A program made the translations under genes and the position numbers. The notes below the pieces were generated by a model. The model saw nothing but the letters and a program-made list of their open reading frames with translations. It did not search any database and was not told where the DNA came from. Shown here one piece after another: positions 31,959 through 40,869 of a DNA stretch of 64,000 nt (its first letter is position 1; every line of letters begins with the position of its first letter). This DNA is from CAIKZZ01 sp036742455 (GTDB taxonomy: Bacteria; Pseudomonadota; Gammaproteobacteria; Steroidobacterales; Steroidobacteraceae), in contig DAINQU010000014.1 in assembly GCA_036742455.1 (NCBI GenBank), forward strand, positions 1 through 64,000. The letters are read 5' to 3'.

Positions 31959-32554
31959 ACGCGAGGGTCTCCCTGCAGTCGAATCGCTGCCGTCGCGATG
32001 CGACGCCCAAGCACTTGGGCTAAATGTTTTTCGTCTTCGCCAACGCCGGTACCGCTGCCGTGGGCGACAGCGCCAGCGCCATAGGGGCCGCCTCCGCGCG
32101 TTCGCGACAGCGCCGCTTCGGTAAAGGGCAAGCCGACGAGCAGCATGCCGTGATGCAGCAATGGCAGCATCATCGTGAGCAATGTCGACTCGTGCCCACC
32201 GTGCGGGGTGCTGGTGGAGGTAAAGACGCCGGCCGGGCGACCGACGAGCGCTCCGCTGGCCCAAGCGGCGCTGGTGCCATCGAGGAAATATTTCATGGGC
32301 GCGGCCATATTGCCGAATCGGGTGGGGCTGCCGAGCGCCAAGCCGTCGGCGGAGGCCCACTCGGCCGCCGTCACATACGGCGGGCCGTCGGCCGGCACGC
32401 TGTCCGCCGGGGGCTGAATAACCGTCGTCACCGCGGGCACCGTGCGCAGCAATGCGGTCGCGCCGGCGACGCTTTCAACGCCTCGGCAAACGTGTCGCGC
32501 AAGCTCCAGCGTAGACCCATTACGGGAGTAATAGAGGACCAGTATCTGGGCCAT
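31955..32554 (-). CDS. wrbA: NAD(P)H:quinone oxidoreductase, WrbA type
   Basis: This 199-residue flavodoxin-fold enzyme reduces quinones by two electrons using FMN, guarding against semiquinone stress. FMN-binding features are YYSRNGSTLELA at the N-terminus, LGSPTRFGNMAAPMK, and TSTSTPHGGHEST. The Trp-loop and GGPYGAGAVAHG region are typical of WrbA. Length matches the family (about 198). It is the first gene of a pair with the DUF2069 gene, downstream of proS on the same strand but separated from it by 226 bases containing nested hairpins. Confidence 0.93.
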   Translation of the reverse strand: MAQILVLYYSRNGSTLELARHVCRGVESVAGATALLRTVPAVTTVIQPPADSVPADGPPYVTAAEWASADGLALGSPTRFGNMAAPMKYFLDGTSAAWASGALVGRPAGVFTSTSTPHGGHESTLLTMMLPLLHHGMLLVGLPFTEAALSRTRGGGPYGAGAVAHGSGTGVGEDEKHLAQVLGRRIATAAIRLQGDPRV

Positions 32555-32679
32555 AGTCTCGGGTGTCCCTCAATCCGCACGTCGGCAATGGAAGCGGCCG
32601 CTGATCCGGTCGCACTCTGTCCAAGCGGGCCAGATGATCGCATGTTTTCCGGAATGCGGCGGAATGCTGTGCGGGGGAT

Positions 32680-32714
32680 CCGGGCGGCGATCGCCCGGGC
32701 ACGGCGCCCGGGCG
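32680..32714. other. Nested, mutually exclusive hairpins in the proS-wrbA gap
   Basis: CCGGGCG (32680-32686) can pair with CGCCCGG (32692-32698), or CGCCCGGGC (32692-32700) can pair with GCCCGGGCG (32706-32714), but not both at once. The gap of 226 bases between proS and wrbA, both reverse strand, otherwise shows no gene. The structure may end proS transcripts or act in the wrbA leader. No T-run follows. Confidence 0.4.
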
Positions 32715-32780
32715 GACACCGTGCCACGAACAGTCCTCAACGCGCTCCCGTGCGCCCTGAACGCACACTCAAACGAAGCG

Positions 32781-34496
32781 TCAGCCGGTGGTCGACAGTC
32801 GTGTCTGAATAAACGCGACGGCGGTTGCCAGCGGCATGTCCTCGTTGGCCTCCGCACGACGATGACGGTATTCCAATGTGCCGGCATCGAGCCCACGCTC
32901 TCCGATCACAATACGGTGCGGAATCCCGTACAGCTCGGCATCGGCAAATTTGACGCCGGGTCGAGCATCGCGGTCGTCCAGTAGGACTTCGATACCGGCG
33001 GCACTCAGGTCCCTATAGAGCGTCTCGGTCGCGTCGCGGACCCGTTCGGAGCGCTGGTAGTTCATCGGCACCAAGACGACGTGGAACGGTGCAATCGGAT
33101 CCGGCCAAACGATGCCACGTTCATCGTGGTTTTGCTCGATCGCCGCAGCAACAACTCGAGTGACGCCGATGCCATAACAGCCCATCAGCATCGGCAGGCT
33201 GTCGCCATTGGTGTCGAGCACCGTGGCGCCCAACGCCTCGCTGTACTTCGTGCCCAATTTGAACACGTGTCCCACTTCGATGCCGCGCGCGATCGACAGC
33301 GTGCCTTGACCGGAGGGGCTCGGGTCGCCTTCGACCACATTGCGCAAATCCGCCACCGCAGGCTCGGGCAGGTCGCGGCCCCAGTTAACGCCGACCAAGT
33401 GGGCGTCACGCGCGTTTGCACCACAAACGAAGTCCGCCATCGCCACGGCGGATCGGTCAGCAATCACGGTGCACGGCAAATTCACCGGACCGATGTAGCC
33501 AATTTCCGAACCCAGGACTTCCACTATTTTTTCCGCCGACGCCATCCGCAGTGGGCTGGCGACCGCCGGCAGGTTTTGTGCCTTCACTGCATTGAGCTCG
33601 TGATCGCCACGAACCACCAGGGCAACGACCCCGCCGTCGGCGGCATCCACGATGAGTGTCTTAAGGGTGCGGGTAGCGTCGACGCCGAGCGCTGCCGTCA
33701 GGTCGGCAATCGTCTTTGCGCCCGGTGTGGGGACGACTCGCATGGCTTCCGTAGCGGCGGGCCGCGCGGTCGTTGGCGCCAGCGCTTCGGCCTTCTCGAT
33801 GTTCGCGGCGTAATCATCCCCGTCGGAGAATGCGATGGCGTCCTCGCCGGAGGAGGCGAGGACGTGGAACTCCTGCGATCCCGTTCCGCCAATCGCGCCC
33901 GGGTCTGCGAGTACCGCCCGGAACTTCAACCCCATACGGGTAAAGATCCGTGTGTAGGCGTCGTACATCAACTTGTAGCCCTCGTCGAGCGAGGCTGCGT
34001 CCGCATGGAAGCTGTAGGCGTCTTTCATGAGAAATTCGCGCGCCCGCATGACGCCGAACCGGGGCCGAATCTCGTCCCGGAACTTCAGCTGGATCTGATA
34101 GAAATTCACCGGCAACTGACGATAGCTCTTCAGTTCCCGTCGGGCGAGATCGGTAATGACTTCTTCGTGCGTGGGACCGTACACAAAGCCACGATCGTGG
34201 CGATCCTTGAGTCGCAGCAACTCAGGACCGAACTGTTCCCAGCGGCCGGATTCCTGCCACAGTTCCGCCGGCTGTATGGTGGGCATGAGCAGTTCCAGCG
34301 CGCCTGCCCGATTCATTTCCTCGCGGATGATGTTTTCGACCTTGCGCAGCACCCGCAGGCCGATGGGCAGCCAGGTATAAAGCCCGCCGGCCACGCGGCG
34401 GATCAGGCCCGCTCGCAGCATCAGCTGGTGGCTGATGACCTCGGCCTCGGCCGGCATTTCCTTGAGATTCGGCAACGGATACAGGGACAGGCGCAT
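32781..34496 (-). CDS. proS: Prolyl-tRNA synthetase
   Basis: ProS charges tRNA-Pro; this is the bacterial class II form with an inserted YbaK-like editing domain. The 571 residues match the usual 572. Motif 1 to 3 regions are visible as MLRAGLIRRVAGGLYTWLP, the RDEIRPRFGVMRAREFLMKD motif 2, and a C-terminal GCYGIGVTRVVAA motif 3. The editing insert lies around residues 225-400 (TLKTLIVDAADG, VRGDHELNAVK). The anticodon-binding domain closes the protein. ATG 34496 is divergent from pssA, with a 110-base gap. Confidence 0.96.
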   Translation of the reverse strand: MRLSLYPLPNLKEMPAEAEVISHQLMLRAGLIRRVAGGLYTWLPIGLRVLRKVENIIREEMNRAGALELLMPTIQPAELWQESGRWEQFGPELLRLKDRHDRGFVYGPTHEEVITDLARRELKSYRQLPVNFYQIQLKFRDEIRPRFGVMRAREFLMKDAYSFHADAASLDEGYKLMYDAYTRIFTRMGLKFRAVLADPGAIGGTGSQEFHVLASSGEDAIAFSDGDDYAANIEKAEALAPTTARPAATEAMRVVPTPGAKTIADLTAALGVDATRTLKTLIVDAADGGVVALVVRGDHELNAVKAQNLPAVASPLRMASAEKIVEVLGSEIGYIGPVNLPCTVIADRSAVAMADFVCGANARDAHLVGVNWGRDLPEPAVADLRNVVEGDPSPSGQGTLSIARGIEVGHVFKLGTKYSEALGATVLDTNGDSLPMLMGCYGIGVTRVVAAAIEQNHDERGIVWPDPIAPFHVVLVPMNYQRSERVRDATETLYRDLSAAGIEVLLDDRDARPGVKFADAELYGIPHRIVIGERGLDAGTLEYRHRRAEANEDMPLATAVAFIQTRLSTTG

Positions 34497-34606
34497 AGGT
34501 CGGGGCCTCGGACAATACGATGGAAATCAGGCGCGTATCTTAACAGGCTCGGGCCAAACCGCCCGATGCGGTTGTTGATGCCGCCGTAGGGCCCTATCAT
34601 CGGAGC

Positions 34607-35383
34607 ATGTCTGAACCTAAACCCCCCGTCCGTCCCGTTCGCCGCGGTGTCTTCCTGCTGCCGAATCTGCTGACCACCGGCACGCTGTTCTCCGGTTTTT
34701 ACGCGATCGTCGCCGCGATCGATGGCAACTTTGAGCGCGCGCCCGTCGCGATCTTCATCGCGATGATTTTTGACGGCCTCGACGGTCGGGTCGCACGCTG
34801 GACGCACACCGAATCGGCGTTTGGTAAGGAATACGACAGTTTGTCCGATCTCGTCGCGTTCGGGTTGGCGCCGGCGCTCGTGGTCTACCAATGGGGCGTC
34901 GCCAAGTTGTTGGAGTACAACTTGGTTTGGGGGCGCATCGGTTGGCTCGTCACATTCTTTTATGCGGCGTCGACGGCCTTTCGTCTCGCTCGCTTTAACA
35001 CGCGCACCGCGGTCGTCGACAAGCGATTCTTCGAAGGCCTACCGTCGCCGGCCGGTGCCGCGGTGGTGGCGGCCTTCATTTGGTGCGCCCATTATTTTTC
35101 GTTCAGTGGATTGTCGGCGCTCGTGGCGTCCTTTGGCGTGACGGCTCTGATCGGCGTGTTCATGACCAGCCGTTTTTATTATTCGAGCTTCAAGAGCGTG
35201 AAACTCACCGGTCGCGTCAAGGCCACCTACACGATCTTGGTGCCCTTGTTTTTTGTGGTGATCTCCCTGCATCCGCAGATCGTTCTCCTCGTTGTCTCCG
35301 GTGGTTTTGCGCTGTCCGCGCCGCTGATGGCCGTGATCCGTAAACTGCGTCGCCGTCCCGTCGAAGGTGCGGGGATCCCTTGA
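34607..35383 (+). CDS. pssA: CDP-diacylglycerol-serine O-phosphatidyltransferase
   Basis: PssA makes phosphatidylserine, the precursor of phosphatidylethanolamine. This 258-residue integral membrane protein is the type II (Gram-positive/alpha-like) form, not the soluble E. coli type. The CDP-alcohol signature is FDGLDGRVARWTHTESAFGKEYDSLSD, read as D-G-x2-A-R-x8-G-x3-D-x3-D, fully intact. About eight hydrophobic helices follow. GGAG before ATG 34607 serves as ribosome site. The stop overlaps the next gene's ATG by one base (TGATG). No psd (decarboxylase) gene lies in the window. Confidence 0.93.
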   Translation: MSEPKPPVRPVRRGVFLLPNLLTTGTLFSGFYAIVAAIDGNFERAPVAIFIAMIFDGLDGRVARWTHTESAFGKEYDSLSDLVAFGLAPALVVYQWGVAKLLEYNLVWGRIGWLVTFFYAASTAFRLARFNTRTAVVDKRFFEGLPSPAGAAVVAAFIWCAHYFSFSGLSALVASFGVTALIGVFMTSRFYYSSFKSVKLTGRVKATYTILVPLFFVVISLHPQIVLLVVSGGFALSAPLMAVIRKLRRRPVEGAGIP

Positions 35384-36192
35384 TGGATCGGCGTCGGGCG
35401 GCTGTGCTGGACGCGCTCGGTGTCGACCGGTATGTGCGGCGGGGCGGGGCAGGCGATCGCTCAATAGAGTCCGCTGCGCCGGCGATGCCCGAACTGCACG
35501 GGGTGGTCGAGGCTGCGCCAACCGCGCCTGTGCCGGGCCCGAGCGCTGTCGTTCGACCGCTTCGTCCGAAGGTCGAGTCGGCCCCGATTGCACCGAAGGA
35601 AATGGCGCCCGCGCCGCCGCAGACGGCCGGATTTTCATGGGCGCAACTGCAATCGGCGGTCGCTGAGTGTCGCCGATGTTCATTGTGCGAAAGCCGCACG
35701 CAAACGGTCTTTGGCGTCGGTGATCCGGGGGCGCGTTGGTTTATCGTGGGCGAGGCGCCGGGCGCGGATGAGGATCGTCAAGGCGAACCGTTCGTGGGTC
35801 GGGCCGGCCAGCTATTAAATGCCATGCTGCAGTCGATCGGACACCCGCGGCCAACGGTGTACATCGCCAATGTGCTGAAGTGTCGCCCGCCGGGTAATCG
35901 CGATCCCTCGCCGGAGGAGGTGCGGCAGTGCTTGCCGAATCTCCAGCAGCAGATTGAATTGGTCGCCCCGGATCTCATTGTGTGTGTTGGCCGAGTGGCT
36001 GCACAAAATCTGCTGGGTGTGGATCTGCCGCTCGCACAGTTGCGCGGCAAGGTACATCGCCTTGGCGAGGCTAACCGACCGGTGGTGGTCACGTATCACC
36101 CCGCCTATCTGCTGCGTACACCCGGCGAAAAACGCAAAGCGTGGGCGGACCTGAAGTTTGCGCTGGAGGTCGCCAATGGCCGCGGTGCCTAG
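35383..36192 (+). CDS. Family-4 uracil-DNA glycosylase with N-terminal linker
   Basis: This 269-residue enzyme removes uracil from DNA and belongs to the Fe-S-containing family 4 (UDGa-like) glycosylases. The first 85 residues are a Pro/Ala-rich, probably disordered arm. The catalytic domain then starts at WAQLQSAVAECRRCSLC, with cysteines for the cluster; further cysteines are in VLKCRPPGNRDP and VRQCLPN. The uracil-binding GEAPGADEDRQGEPFVG motif and the VVTYHPAYLLR motif are intact. ATG 35383 is preferred over a TTG just before. It is coupled to pssA upstream and overlaps rimI by 17 bases. Confidence 0.92.
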   Translation: MDRRRAAVLDALGVDRYVRRGGAGDRSIESAAPAMPELHGVVEAAPTAPVPGPSAVVRPLRPKVESAPIAPKEMAPAPPQTAGFSWAQLQSAVAECRRCSLCESRTQTVFGVGDPGARWFIVGEAPGADEDRQGEPFVGRAGQLLNAMLQSIGHPRPTVYIANVLKCRPPGNRDPSPEEVRQCLPNLQQQIELVAPDLIVCVGRVAAQNLLGVDLPLAQLRGKVHRLGEANRPVVVTYHPAYLLRTPGEKRKAWADLKFALEVANGRGA

Positions 36193-36688
36193 TCGGGGTA
36201 CGCCGACGCTGATCAATCGACGCATGACCGAGGATGACCTGATCGACGTGGTGTCTGTCGAGGGGGAATCGTATGTTTTCCCCTGGACGGCCGGCGTTTT
36301 CCGGGATTGTGTCCGCGCGGGATACTGCTGTCGTGTGTTGGACCTGGGTGGCGAGATTGTTGGGTACGCCATCATGGCAACGGGTGCGGGGGAAGCGCAC
36401 GTTCTCAATGTGTGCGTGCGTCCCGATCAGCGTGGCCAGCAGATGGGCCGTGCGCTCATGGAGTGGCTGCTGGAAGAGGCGCGCGCGTCCGGCAATTCAT
36501 GGATTTTTCTCGAAGTCCGTCCATCGAATCGACCCGCGCTTTTGCTCTATCGCTCGCTCGGGTTCACCGAAGTCGGTGTTCGACGCGGCTACTATCAGGC
36601 AGTGGGCGGACGTGAAGACGCGCTCGTGCACCGCTTGGATCTTGATGCCTGGGCGATGGCGCGGGTGCGCGCCGCGCGCTTGGGGTAG
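36176..36688 (+). CDS. rimI: Ribosomal-protein-S18-alanine N-acetyltransferase
   Basis: RimI is a GNAT-fold enzyme that acetylates the N-terminus of ribosomal protein S18. From ATG 36176, with GGAGG at 36165-36169, it has 170 residues. The acetyl-CoA-binding motif is VRPDQRGQQMGRALM, and the C-terminal EVRPSNRPALLLYRSLGFTEVG region carries the conserved Asn/Tyr typical of RimI. It starts inside the end of the glycosylase gene, so the pssA-udg-rimI run is one transcript. A longer in-frame reading from 36158 is not supported by a ribosome site. Confidence 0.9.
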   Translation: MAAVPSRGTPTLINRRMTEDDLIDVVSVEGESYVFPWTAGVFRDCVRAGYCCRVLDLGGEIVGYAIMATGAGEAHVLNVCVRPDQRGQQMGRALMEWLLEEARASGNSWIFLEVRPSNRPALLLYRSLGFTEVGVRRGYYQAVGGREDALVHRLDLDAWAMARVRAARLG

Positions 36689-36720
36689 CGCAGACCCAAC
36701 CGGTCAATCACGGAGCCCTT

Positions 36721-36739
36721 CGCGCCGCGTTGCGGCGCG
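36721..36739. terminator. GC-rich hairpin between convergent rimI and FAD oxidase genes
   Basis: CGCGCCGC-GTT-GCGGCGCG is a perfect 8-bp stem with a three-base loop, placed between the two convergent stops at 36688 and 36752. It could serve both strands as a terminator. No clear T-run follows on either side, so confidence is moderate. Confidence 0.45.
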
Positions 36740-36751
36740 TGCCACGTCGAT

Positions 36752-37972
36752 TTATCGCGCCGCGGTGGTGCGTTGGAAGCGAGGCTCCGCACGCCGGTTG
36801 CCCGACAGCAGGTCGGCTACGTATCGGCCCAGCTCTGGCCCATTTTTGAATCCGTGCCCAGACCCTCCACCGGCCCACCACACGTTCTCGTAGTGGGGAT
36901 GACGGTCGACGAGATACTCCTCGTTATCGGTCATTTCATACTGACACACGCGTGTTTCAACGATCGGCGCTTTGGTCAGAGCGGGGAATCGTCGCGCTAC
37001 GTAGTCGAGTACGGCGGCGCGGAACGGCGCCGTGGGCGTGCGATCTTGTTGGTCGGGATCCGCCGGTTGAACGAGGTGATCGACGGCTAATTTGAAACCG
37101 CGCCCTTCAACGGCGGGTATGCCCCACGCATCGGCATCCGAGTTGCAGTCCATCCAAGCCGGGAACCGCGTGCCTTCAAATCGATCGTCACCGGCGTTGG
37201 GACCCAAAAAATACACTTCCGCCCGGTCAACGCGCAGATGACCCCCCAACTCGGTGGGAAAGAGCTTCTTCAGCCACGGGCCGCAGGCATAGACAAAACG
37301 GTCGGCTGAAATGGTCTCCCCATCGACAGTCAAGACGCTGGCCCGCACGGTTGCACCGCTGGGCGCTTGAACGGCAGCCTGCCGATAGTCGACGCCGCGC
37401 CGGCGCAAATCGGCGACCAAAGCGCGGACGGCTTGGCGCGCATACAACACCCCGGCGTGCGGCTCAAAAAGGCCGACCTCGCGCGGGCCGAAGGCGACCT
37501 GAGGGTACCGCCGGACGAGTTCCGCGTGCGTCCATCGTTGGGAGGGAATGTGCAATCGTTGCTGTGCCGCCCAAGACGCTTCGATGAACGCGTTACCTTC
37601 CTCGGCGAAGGCCAGCACACCGGTCGGGTCAAAGACTGTTTGCCCGGTACGGCGCGCTAAGGCTTGCCATTGGGGGAGGGAGTGCCACGCCCATGCCGAG
37701 TAGAAATCTTGAGCGCCGTAACTGGTTCGGATGATCCGTGACTCTCCCGCTGAGGTCGCACGGCTGTTGGCGGCGCCGTAGGCGTCCACGAGCAGTGTGC
37801 GGTACCCCAATCGATGCAAGTGGTGCGCGCTCCATGCCCCGAACACACCGGCGCCGATCACGGCGACGTCATAGCGAAACGGTGTTTTGCGTTGCGGGGC
37901 CGCCCAACTAAGCCGCGGGGCTGCCAGCGCGGCGGCCAGAAGCTGATTGGTGGAACGACGCGTGAGCGGCAT
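36752..37972 (-). CDS. Exported FAD-dependent oxidase of the monomeric sarcosine oxidase/N-methyltryptophan oxidase family
   Basis: From ATG 37972 (MPLTRRSTNQLLAAALAA) this is a 406-residue flavoenzyme of the MSOX/SolA type, which oxidises N-methyl amino acids or other secondary amines with O2 and makes H2O2. FAD binds at VAVIGAGVFGAWSAHHL. The Cys in VETRVCQYEMTDNEE is at the position that covalently holds FAD in this family, and WWAGGGSGHGFKNGP is the C-terminal FAD signature. Unlike its cytoplasmic relatives it opens with a twin-arginine-like TRRS followed by a hydrophobic, Ala-rich stretch, so Tat export is possible. The substrate is unknown. Confidence 0.85.
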   Translation of the reverse strand: MPLTRRSTNQLLAAALAAPRLSWAAPQRKTPFRYDVAVIGAGVFGAWSAHHLHRLGYRTLLVDAYGAANSRATSAGESRIIRTSYGAQDFYSAWAWHSLPQWQALARRTGQTVFDPTGVLAFAEEGNAFIEASWAAQQRLHIPSQRWTHAELVRRYPQVAFGPREVGLFEPHAGVLYARQAVRALVADLRRRGVDYRQAAVQAPSGATVRASVLTVDGETISADRFVYACGPWLKKLFPTELGGHLRVDRAEVYFLGPNAGDDRFEGTRFPAWMDCNSDADAWGIPAVEGRGFKLAVDHLVQPADPDQQDRTPTAPFRAAVLDYVARRFPALTKAPIVETRVCQYEMTDNEEYLVDRHPHYENVWWAGGGSGHGFKNGPELGRYVADLLSGNRRAEPRFQRTTAAR

Positions 37973-38041
37973 CGAAATCTCCGAAGGGTGAGGCGGCCCG
38001 GTACAGCCCAACGAACCGGCGCGAGCGGCCGGGGCGGCTCG

Positions 38042-39043
38042 TCAGTGTCCGGGCCGCTCGCTATCGAGGTGGGCCATGGCATGCGGTGGGTAGCGATCCC
38101 CGGACGCGGCGCCCGGGGGCGCCACGGCTTGGATGCGGGCCCATTGATCGGGGGACAGCGTCACGTCGGCGGCCGCTAAGGATTCGGTGAGTCGTTCGCG
38201 CCGCCGGGCGCCGATGAGCGGCACGATGTCCGAGCCTTGCGCGGCGACCCACGCAATGGCAGCTTGCGCGACGGTCAGTCCCAGATCGTGGGCCACAGCC
38301 CGAATGCGCTCGACCAAAGCGAGATTATGGGTCACGTGCGCGGCCTGAAAGCGGGGTGTCATCGCCCGAAAGTCCGCGGTGCCCGTGCGGTCGGCGGACC
38401 AATGCCCACTGATCAGCCCGCGTCCCAAGACGCCGTACGCCGTAATGCCAATCCCGAGTTCCCGGCAGACCGGCAGGATGGCGGCTTCGATCCCGCGACT
38501 GAGCAACGAGTATTCAATCTGCAAATCGCAGATGGGATGGACGGATCCTGCTCGGCGTAACGTCTCAACCCCGACTTCCGACAGTCCGATATGTCGTACA
38601 TAGCCGGCTTTGACGAGGTCAGCGATCGCGCCGATCGTGTCTTCGATGGGCACCTCGCCATCCAGCCGCGCCGGTCGATAGATGTCGATGTAGTCCGTGC
38701 CGAGGCGTTTGAGTGAGTAGGCAAGAAAATTCCGGATGGCCACCGGGCGGGCGTCGTAGCCGCTCCAGCCGCCCGAGGGATCCCTCAAGGCCCCGAACTT
38801 CACACTCAGCAGGTACTCGTCGCGGCGTCGACCCGCGAGCGCCTCGTGCAGGAGTAACTCGTTGTGACCCATCCCGTAGAAATCGCCGGTATCGAGCAGG
38901 GTCACGCCGGCGTCCAAGGCTGCACGTACGGTGGCCAAGCTCTCGCTGCGGTCGGCCGGGCCGTAAAAGTCAGACATCCCCATGCACCCGAGACCTACTC
39001 GTGATACGTGCGGTCCGGTCGTACCCAGTCGTGTGTTCATCAT
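38042..39043 (-). CDS. Aldo/keto reductase
   Basis: From ATG 39043 (MMNTRLGTTGP) this is a 333-residue AKR-fold NADPH-dependent oxidoreductase. The barrel opens with VSRVGLGCMGMSDFYG, and the catalytic Asp-Tyr pair is in LLDTGDFYGMG. Where most members have the catalytic Lys and His (for example LSVKFG and the later His region), Lys is present in LLSVKFGA. The His of IYRPARLD (family: YQxHRxD) is changed to Ala, so the usual Asp-Tyr-Lys-His tetrad lacks His, as in part of this subgroup. It lies upstream of the exported oxidase on the same strand, 69 bases away, and may work with it. Confidence 0.85.
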   Translation of the reverse strand: MMNTRLGTTGPHVSRVGLGCMGMSDFYGPADRSESLATVRAALDAGVTLLDTGDFYGMGHNELLLHEALAGRRRDEYLLSVKFGALRDPSGGWSGYDARPVAIRNFLAYSLKRLGTDYIDIYRPARLDGEVPIEDTIGAIADLVKAGYVRHIGLSEVGVETLRRAGSVHPICDLQIEYSLLSRGIEAAILPVCRELGIGITAYGVLGRGLISGHWSADRTGTADFRAMTPRFQAAHVTHNLALVERIRAVAHDLGLTVAQAAIAWVAAQGSDIVPLIGARRRERLTESLAAADVTLSPDQWARIQAVAPPGAASGDRYPPHAMAHLDSERPGH

Positions 39044-39187
39044 CGCTGCAGGCCTCAATAGGACGTTGACCCGAGTGTACCCGTCCGATCCTGACAGCAA
39101 TACGGCGCTCGCTCAACGCGAGCCTAGGGCCATGCGCCGCGTCGCCCGAACGGCTACCATGGGCACCCCTTGAGGTGACCGGCTCCC

Positions 39188-40789
39188 ATGACAGAGAACC
39201 CCATCGCCGCCGAGATCGGTCGGCGGCGTACCTTTGCGATCATTTCTCACCCTGACGCGGGTAAGACCACTCTCACCGAGAAGTTGTTGCTGTTCGGCGG
39301 CGCCATCCAGATGGCCGGTACCGTCAAGGGACGCAAGGCGGCCCGGCATGCCACCTCGGACTGGATGCGTCTGGAGCAACAGCGCGGCATTTCGGTGACC
39401 TCGTCGGTCATGCAGTTCCCGTACCGCGACCGGATCGTCAATCTTCTCGACACCCCGGGACACGAAGACTTCTCTGAGGACACGTACCGTACGCTCACGG
39501 CAGTGGACTCCGCGCTGATGGTCATCGATTGTGCCAAGGGTGTTGAAGAGCGCACGATCAAGCTGATGGAGGTGTGTCGCCTGCGCGATACACCGATCAT
39601 GACCTTCATCAATAAACTGGATCGCGAAGGTCGCGAACCGATCGATTTGCTCGATGAAGTCGAGCGCGTGCTGGGACTGCAATGTGCGCCGATTACCTGG
39701 CCAATTGGCATGGGTCGGGCGCTCAAGGGGATCTATCACCTCGTGGAGGATCGGATCTACGCCTACGAGGCAGCCGAAGGCGGACGTGCGGGCACGAATC
39801 TTGTGATCGACGGCTTGATGTCGGCGGAAGCTGCCGAATTTCTGGGTGATGGCCGGGATGCGTATCTCGAAGAGGTGGAGCTCGTTCGCGGCGCCACTCC
39901 CGCCTTTGATCTCGAGGCCTACCGGGCGGCCCGTCAGACGCCGGTATTCTTTGGTTCAGCAATCAACAATTTCGGCGTCGAGGAACTTCTCGCTGCGTTC
40001 GTCACGCATGCGCCAGGTCCTAAACCACGCCCGACCACGAGTCGTCTCGTCGACGCCTCCGAAGAGAAATTCTCGGGATTCGTGTTCAAGATCCAGGCCA
40101 ACATGGATCCGTCGCACCGTGATCGCATCGCCTTTCTGCGGATTTGCTCCGGGCGTTACGAGCGCGGGATGCGTTTACGTCACGTTCGATTGGGTAAAGA
40201 AGTTCGAGTGGCTGACGCACTGACCTTCATGGCAGCTGATCGACAGACGGCCGAAGAAGCCTTCGCGGGTGACATTATCGGCCTGCACAACCACGGCACG
40301 ATCAACATCGGCGATACCTTTACCGAAGGCGAGAAAATTACGTTTACGGGGATCCCGAATTTTGCGCCGGAACTGTTCCGGCGCGCCGTGCTCAAAGATC
40401 CATTGAAAGCCAAGGCGTTGCAGAAAGGTTTGGCGCAACTCTGTGAGGAGGGCGCGACACAGCTGTTCCGCCCTCTACGAAACAACGATCAGATCCTCGG
40501 CGCCGTCGGTCAGTTGCAATTCGAGGTCGTGGCATTCCGCTTGCAGGACGAATACTCCGTGCAGTGCGTGTTTGAAGGCATTTCGGTTGCGACCGCTCGT
40601 TGGATTCAATGCGACGATCCCAAAAAACTCGCTGAGTTTCGCGAGCGATGCTACGAATACCTCGCGCTGGATCACGCTGGAGAACTGGTCTATCTCGCGC
40701 CGGGGAGGGTGAATCTGGAACTCACGATGGAGCGGTGGCCTGGCATTACTTTCCGAGAAACCCGCGAACATCTGGCGATCGCACCGTAA
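39188..40789 (+). CDS. prfC: Peptide chain release factor 3
   Basis: RF3 is the GTPase that recycles RF1 and RF2 from the ribosome after termination. The 533 residues are close to the E. coli 529. G-motifs are complete: G1 SHPDAGKTTLTEKL, G3 DTPGHEDFSEDT and G4 TFINKLDREG. The switch I-like region RGISVTSSVMQF also matches. A GAGGTGA ribosome site lies nine bases before ATG 39188. It stands alone between the divergent aldo/keto reductase gene and the convergent mtfA gene, with 80 bases to the mtfA stop. Confidence 0.96.
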   Translation: MTENPIAAEIGRRRTFAIISHPDAGKTTLTEKLLLFGGAIQMAGTVKGRKAARHATSDWMRLEQQRGISVTSSVMQFPYRDRIVNLLDTPGHEDFSEDTYRTLTAVDSALMVIDCAKGVEERTIKLMEVCRLRDTPIMTFINKLDREGREPIDLLDEVERVLGLQCAPITWPIGMGRALKGIYHLVEDRIYAYEAAEGGRAGTNLVIDGLMSAEAAEFLGDGRDAYLEEVELVRGATPAFDLEAYRAARQTPVFFGSAINNFGVEELLAAFVTHAPGPKPRPTTSRLVDASEEKFSGFVFKIQANMDPSHRDRIAFLRICSGRYERGMRLRHVRLGKEVRVADALTFMAADRQTAEEAFAGDIIGLHNHGTINIGDTFTEGEKITFTGIPNFAPELFRRAVLKDPLKAKALQKGLAQLCEEGATQLFRPLRNNDQILGAVGQLQFEVVAFRLQDEYSVQCVFEGISVATARWIQCDDPKKLAEFRERCYEYLALDHAGELVYLAPGRVNLELTMERWPGITFRETREHLAIAP

Positions 40790-40869
40790 AGGGGTGGTCG
40801 CTCCGGTCGCAGCGGGGTAGAGAGTCTGCGCGTGCGAGGCCCGGTCGGCTCGCGACGTTGCTGTCGAAA

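Noticed and set aside
31959..32360. N-terminal extension of the DUF2069 gene
   Set aside because: The added 134 residues are highly Arg-rich and overlap wrbA in another frame; ATG 31958 with the ATGA overlap is the natural start.
33081..34589. A 502-codon open frame on the + strand
   Set aside because: It is entirely antisense to proS, whose motifs are complete; it has no recognisable domain and looks like a GC-rich shadow frame.
40790..40869. Terminator between convergent prfC and mtfA
   Set aside because: The 80-base gap shows no stem long enough to support a call.
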